From the NCBI GenBank assembly GCA_019409045.1, contig DXVG01000058.1, positions 1 through 8,889 of the forward strand: a stretch of 8,889 nt of DNA, read 5' to 3'. The DNA is from Clostridiales bacterium. GTDB lineage: Bacteria > Bacillota > Clostridia > Christensenellales > Aristaeellaceae. The notes beneath the pieces are model-generated. The model was not told the origin of the DNA. It saw only the letters and a program-made list of their open reading frames with translations, and searched no databases. The first letter of the stretch is position 1; each line of letters starts with the position of its first letter. Below, piece by piece: positions 6,085 to 8,889 of this stretch. Both the position numbers and the translations under genes were made by a program.

Positions 6085-6752
6085 TTGTAGCCCACTCCCC
6101 AGACGGTCTGAATCTGGCCCTGCGCGCCCGCCTGCGCGAGCTTTGCGCGTATGCGCTTGATGTGCTCGGCCACCACGCTGCTGGAGCCCTCCCCGTCCCA
6201 GCCCCAGAGCTTTTCGTAGATGCGCTCCTTGTCAAACACCTGACTGCGGTTGCGCGAGAGCAGCTCGACGATCTCAAACTCCTTCTTCGCAAGCGGCACG
6301 CGCTCGCCGCGCACATACAGCGCCCTTTCCAGGTAGTCCACGGCGACGTCGCCGTCGAAGTAGACCTTCGCCGCGTTGTGCGGGCGCTCCTCGCGCCGCA
6401 GGTGCGCGGCCACGCGGGCGCTGAGCTCGTCCAGCGAGAAGGGCTTGGTCACATAGTCGTCGCCGCCGGCGGCGAAGCCCTCGATCTTGTCCGCGTCGGT
6501 CACGCGCGCGGTGAGAAACAGTATCGGACAGTGGACGAACGCGCGAATGGCGCGGCACACGCTCAGCCCGTCCCGCCCCGGCATGTTCACATCCAGCAGT
6601 ATGATGTCCGGCATGCGCGCGGCCTTTTCCACGGCCTCCTCGTAATTGCCCGCGGTGAGCACGAGATAGCCCAGAAACGCGAAATTGTCGCGCAGCAGCG
6701 CGACCACATCCGGTTCGTCGTCCACAATCAGTATGGTATGCCGCACGGTCAT
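6072..6752 (-). CDS. OmpR/PhoB-family response regulator
   Basis: A 226-residue DNA-binding regulator. The receiver domain (about 5-120) has acidic-pocket residues D11 and D12 (ILIVDDEPD), phospho-acceptor D54 (IILLDVNMPG), T81 (LFLTAR) and K103 (VTKPF), all as expected. A C-terminal winged helix (about 128-226) contains AKKEFEIVELL, the recognition-helix region SSSVVAEHIKRIRAKL and the closing IQTVWGVGYKWAR. It likely controls the adjacent ABC transporter genes. The frame is open upstream to 6899, but that part is a shadow of rsfS. GGGAGGG touches the ATG at 6752, while a GTG two codons later (6746) has the better seven-base spacing. Either gives a normal receiver N-terminus. The gene overlaps the kinase gene by 13 bases. 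Confidence 0.96.
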   Translation of the reverse strand: MTVRHTILIVDDEPDVVALLRDNFAFLGYLVLTAGNYEEAVEKAARMPDIILLDVNMPGRDGLSVCRAIRAFVHCPILFLTARVTDADKIEGFAAGGDDYVTKPFSLDELSARVAAHLRREERPHNAAKVYFDGDVAVDYLERALYVRGERVPLAKKEFEIVELLSRNRSQVFDKERIYEKLWGWDGEGSSSVVAEHIKRIRAKLAQAGAQGQIQTVWGVGYKWAR

Positions 6753-6777
6753 CCCTCCCATCTCGAGCATACGCACA

Positions 6778-6783
6778 ATTATC
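6778..6783 (-). promoter_or_regulatory. Weak candidate -10 element upstream of the response regulator
   Basis: GATAAT on the minus strand lies in the only AT-rich stretch of this gap, about 25 bases before the response regulator start. No good -35 hexamer stands 17 bases upstream, where the rsfS-side hairpin lies. Start of the two-component transcript here is plausible but unproven. Confidence 0.25.
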
Positions 6784-6799
6784 AACAATTCATAAATTC

Positions 6800-6826
6800 G
6801 GCGGAGAGACGCATGATCTCTCCGCC
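6800..6826 (-). terminator. Perfect 10-pair hairpin after rsfS
   Basis: GGCGGAGAGA and TCTCTCCGCC form an uninterrupted ten-pair stem with a seven-base loop, beginning about 20 bases after the rsfS stop. The downstream minus-strand sequence is AT-rich (GAATTTATGAATTG) but has no true U-run. It is therefore a probable terminator or transcript-end stabiliser of the nadD-yqeK-rsfS unit rather than a textbook intrinsic terminator. Confidence 0.6.
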
Positions 6827-6844
6827 TGAGTCCGCCGAGCCGCG

Positions 6845-7210
6845 TCAGGATTCCGGCTGGGCCGCCTCGAACGCGATCTGGTTCGAGCCGTCCATCCAAA
6901 GGCGCTCGATGTTGTAATACTCGCGCTCTTCCGGGTGGAACAGGTGCACGATGACATGCGCGTAGTCCAGCACCACCCAGCGGGATTCGTTCATGCCCTC
7001 GTGGCGGCGCACGGGCGTGCCCTCCGCCTCGAGCTTTTCCTCGACGTCCTCGGCCAGCGAGCGCACGGCCTGCACGTTCCTGCCGGTGGCGATGACGAAA
7101 TAGTCCGTGATGGACGTCAGATGGTCCACCTGGAGGATGGTGATGTCGGTCGCGCCCTTCTGGTCGAGTATCCCGGCGATCTCAAGCGCCAATTCCCTGG
7201 ATTTTATCAT
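6845..7210 (-). CDS. rsfS: Ribosomal silencing factor RsfS (YbeB/Iojap family)
   Basis: RsfS binds ribosomal protein uL14 on the large subunit and blocks joining of the two subunits when nutrients run short. The 121 residues match the family's usual 105-125. Recognisable conserved blocks are LQVDHLTSITDYFVIATGRN, the VRSLAEDVEEKL helix, and WVVLDYAHVIVHLFHPEEREYYNIERLW, the family's hallmark C-terminal strand-helix. A short acidic tail ends the protein. I choose ATG at 7210 because AGGAGG lies ten bases before it; the ATG at 7219 is only one base from that Shine-Dalgarno sequence and adds just MQG. It follows the NadD-YqeK fusion gene by about 23 bases, the conserved Firmicutes order nadD-yqeK-rsfS, and is surely in the same transcript. 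Confidence 0.97.
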   Translation of the reverse strand: MIKSRELALEIAGILDQKGATDITILQVDHLTSITDYFVIATGRNVQAVRSLAEDVEEKLEAEGTPVRRHEGMNESRWVVLDYAHVIVHLFHPEEREYYNIERLWMDGSNQIAFEAAQPES

Positions 7211-7233
7211 GCCCTGCATTCCTCCTGTAAGGT

Positions 7234-8340
7234 TCAGATCATTTCAAGCATGCGCGGATGGACGCTGCGGCCCGCGCGCACGAGGTATTCGCGCGTGAGC
7301 TCCACACATTTGGACGCCGCCGCGCGCAGATCGGTTCCCGCAAGCGCGCGCGCCTCCTCCAATCCCGGAAAGGCGGCGCGGCCCGGCTCGATGAAGTCCG
7401 CCACGAACACGCACAGCATAAGCGGCGTCATCCGCGGCCCGCCCAGCGTGTGGCAGCGTATGGCGGCGAGTATCTCATCGTCGCGCACGCCGAACACGTC
7501 GCGCGCGACCGCCGCGCCCGCGCTCGCGTGCAGAAGCTCGACGTTCGCCACCTCGCCCGTATCGGCCTCGGCCCCGGCCAGGCGGCGCTGCTCGTCCTCT
7601 GGCAGGCACTTGGCCGCATCGTGCAAAAGCCCCGCCACGCGCGCCGCGCCCACGTCCAGCCCGTGCGCGCGGGCGAGTCGCTCGCAGGTATCGCGCACGC
7701 CCAGCGTGTGCTCGAAGCGGCTCGGGGTGAGCATGCCGCGCAGCATGCCCTCGGCCTCGGCCTCGCACACGCCCATCAGGTACAGCCCGCGCTCGCGCAT
7801 ATAGCGGGCGACGCGCGCGCCGACGAGCGTTTCCAGCTCCCCGCGCACGGCCGCGCGCTCGCGCACGAGCGTGGAGGAGACGCCGGGCGGCTCGCCCTGA
7901 AGCCAGCGCACGCGCGCGCCCTCCGGCGCGCTGCCATGCTCGCGCGCGCGGTGAGACACCGCGAACGCGCACAGGCCAAACACCTGCGCATAGTCCCGCC
8001 AGGTGACCAGGTTGGACAGCGTATCCTCCCCGATGACGTAGACCAAATCGGCCTGCGGGTACTGCGCGCGCAGGCGGCGCAGCGTATCGACCGTGTAGGT
8101 GGTGCCCGCGCGGCGCACCTCCATGTCGCAGACGGCAAATTCCTCCCCCGCGGCCAGGCGCGCCATGCGCAGCCTGTCCTCGGCCGCGGCGTGGCAGTGC
8201 TTGTGCGGCGGGTCGCCCGCGGGCAGAAGCAGCGCCGCGTCCAGGCCAAGCTGTTCCCTCGCCATGCGCAAAAGCGCCGTGTGCCCGATGTGTACGGGAT
8301 CGAGCGTGCCGCCGAGTATACCGATCTTCCTGCGTTCCAT
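7234..8340 (-). CDS. nadD: Fusion of nicotinate-nucleotide adenylyltransferase (NadD) and YqeK-type HD hydrolase
   Basis: A 368-residue bifunctional protein. Residues 1-188 are NadD, which makes deamido-NAD from nicotinate mononucleotide and ATP: GILGGTLDPVHIGH (7-20) carries the nucleotidyltransferase HxGH, followed by PPHK (44-47), TYTVDTLRRL (81-90), YVIGEDTLSNLVTW (101-114) and SSTLVR (155-160). Residues about 192-368 match YqeK, an HD-domain hydrolase of diadenosine tetraphosphate: H211 (FEHTLGV), H240-D241 (LLHDAAK), H271 (LLHASAGAAV), H297 (IRCHTLGGPRMT) and VADFIEPGR with D315. In most Firmicutes these are two adjacent genes; here no stop or start separates them, and all key residues of both halves are present. 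The ATG at 8340 gives the normal NadD N-terminus. It has no Shine-Dalgarno sequence and lies just after a TATAAT, so the mRNA may be leaderless. The open frame continues upstream but is non-coding there. Confidence 0.96.
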   Translation of the reverse strand: MERRKIGILGGTLDPVHIGHTALLRMAREQLGLDAALLLPAGDPPHKHCHAAAEDRLRMARLAAGEEFAVCDMEVRRAGTTYTVDTLRRLRAQYPQADLVYVIGEDTLSNLVTWRDYAQVFGLCAFAVSHRAREHGSAPEGARVRWLQGEPPGVSSTLVRERAAVRGELETLVGARVARYMRERGLYLMGVCEAEAEGMLRGMLTPSRFEHTLGVRDTCERLARAHGLDVGAARVAGLLHDAAKCLPEDEQRRLAGAEADTGEVANVELLHASAGAAVARDVFGVRDDEILAAIRCHTLGGPRMTPLMLCVFVADFIEPGRAAFPGLEEARALAGTDLRAAASKCVELTREYLVRAGRSVHPRMLEMI

Positions 8341-8346
8341 ACTTTT

Positions 8347-8375
8347 ATTATACACCATCGCGGCTGTGATGAAAA
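8347..8375 (-). promoter_or_regulatory. Promoter of the nadD-yqeK fusion gene, predicting a leaderless mRNA
   Basis: On the minus strand, TTTTCA (8375-8370, four of six matches to the -35 consensus), 17 bases, then a perfect TATAAT (8352-8347). Six bases separate the -10 element from the ATG, so the expected start point coincides with the A of the start codon at 8340. AAAAG-CA-CTTTT (8372-8383), an inverted repeat over the -35 element, could be a regulator site. Confidence 0.7.
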
Positions 8376-8386
8376 GCACTTTTGGG

Positions 8387-8400
8387 GCCGCGCGCGCGGC
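8387..8400. repeat. 14-base perfect GC palindrome in the divergent gap
   Basis: The sequence gccgcgcgcgcggc equals its own reverse complement. It lies between the nadD-yqeK promoter and the plus-strand gene. It could be a regulator site shared by the two divergent units, but GC-rich palindromes occur by chance in this composition. Confidence 0.4.
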
Positions 8401-8446
8401 ATAGCGGGCGCTTTTTCGGGAAAAATTGTCAGCAGGAGGGATGCGC

Positions 8447-8889
8447 ATGGGAAAGAAGATCGACCGCGCGGCGCTCTGCGCGGTGACGGCGGCGGCGCTG
8501 TACCTGTTTTTCGCCGCGGCGTTTCGCAGCGTGTGGGCGGGCGCGGCATGCGCGCTGTGCGCGATGCTGCTTTTGCGCCACGCGCTGCGCGGGCTGTGCG
8601 GGCGGCTGCCCAGGCCGAAGCGGCGGCGAAGCCGCGCGCGGGCGGAAGTTGAGATGTGGGCGACGCTGCCCGCGCACGAGGCGGAGGCGCGCGCGCGTTC
8701 GCTTCTGGAGAAGGCGTACCCCGCGCAGCTCGAGGGCGCGCGCGTGGAGGTGGCGCTTCGGCATCCGTCGGGGCCCGCGCTGGACGTAAACGCGCTACTG
8801 GAGATGTGGCGCGCGCGGCAGGGCGAGGAGCGGCTGGCGCTGGTGGTCACATCGCGCGTGAGCGGCGAGGCGCTGGCGCTGGCGCGCAC
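8447..8889 (+). CDS. Hypothetical membrane-anchored protein, C-terminus cut by window edge
   Basis: The only plus-strand gene; 147 residues are visible and the frame is open at the edge. Two hydrophobic segments near the N-terminus (about 8-24 and 29-44) suggest a hairpin anchor. A very basic linker follows (RLPRPKRRRSRARAE, about 53-67), then a soluble, Ala/Glu/Arg-rich region with alternating strands and helices (LEGARVEVALRHPSGPALDVNALLEMW, then RLALVVTSRVSGEALALAR). The layout recalls uncharacterised clostridial proteins with a restriction-endonuclease-like soluble domain, but no catalytic motif is visible here, so no function is assigned. The start is the ATG at 8447, with AGGAGG seven bases upstream. 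Another ATG at 8441 abuts that site and is less likely. It is divergent from nadD-yqeK across about 100 bases, and no clear plus-strand promoter is visible. Confidence 0.75.
   Translation, partial: MGKKIDRAALCAVTAAALYLFFAAAFRSVWAGAACALCAMLLLRHALRGLCGRLPRPKRRRSRARAEVEMWATLPAHEAEARARSLLEKAYPAQLEGARVEVALRHPSGPALDVNALLEMWRARQGEERLALVVTSRVSGEALALAR

Noticed and set aside
6753..6899. Upstream extension of the response regulator to 6899
   Set aside because: It overlaps the rsfS end and the hairpin, and receiver domains begin right before ILIVDDE.
8341..8889. N-terminal extension of the nadD-yqeK frame to the window edge
   Set aside because: The extension is Ser/Arg/Ala-rich, passes through the promoter, and opposes a better-supported plus-strand gene; NadD proteins begin just before the GGTxDPVHxGH motif.
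1..8889. tRNA, rRNA, CRISPR, insertion sequence or riboswitch
   Set aside because: The intergenic gaps are short (at most about 200 bases) and none shows cloverleaf, spaced repeats, transposase frames or a recognisable riboswitch core.

Overview
The window reads as a stretch of chromosome from a GC-rich member of the Firmicutes, most likely Clostridia. Two conserved Firmicutes neighbourhoods point to this: nadD-yqeK-rsfS, and the start of the division and cell-wall (dcw) cluster, mraZ-ftsL-penicillin-binding protein. Shine-Dalgarno sequences of the GGAGG type support it. The genus cannot be named from the sequence alone. Codon third positions are strongly G/C, so several long open frames on the opposite strand are only shadows of real genes. 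All genes lie on the minus strand except a partial one at the right edge.

Reading along the minus strand from right to left: (i) a gene fusing NadD (NAD synthesis) to a YqeK-type HD hydrolase starts at 8340, apparently directly at the transcription start with no leader, and is followed closely by rsfS (ribosome silencing factor). The unit ends at a strong hairpin at 6800-6826. (ii) An OmpR/PhoB-type response regulator overlaps its sensor histidine kinase. A 60-base gap follows, holding a hairpin plus U-tract that also contains the ribosome binding site of the next gene. (iii) Three overlapping genes then encode a small ABC exporter: an ATPase with unusual signature and switch motifs and two short membrane proteins. 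This unit ends at a clear terminator at 2481-2510. (iv) A promoter region with four GTGG repeats in 10-base register, a probable MraZ operator, precedes mraZ, ftsL and a division/sporulation transpeptidase that runs off the left edge.

On the plus strand at the right edge, divergent from nadD-yqeK, is the N-terminal part of an unrecognised two-helix membrane-anchored protein.

The genes form three modules: NAD/dinucleotide metabolism and translation silencing; a signal-responsive two-component system likely controlling the adjacent exporter; and cell division. The most unusual points are the absence of rsmH between mraZ and ftsL, the NadD-YqeK fusion with a leaderless-looking promoter, the hairpin that overlaps both a possible promoter and the exporter's ribosome binding site, and the loss of canonical residues in the exporter ATPase. 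No RNA genes, CRISPR arrays or mobile elements were seen.
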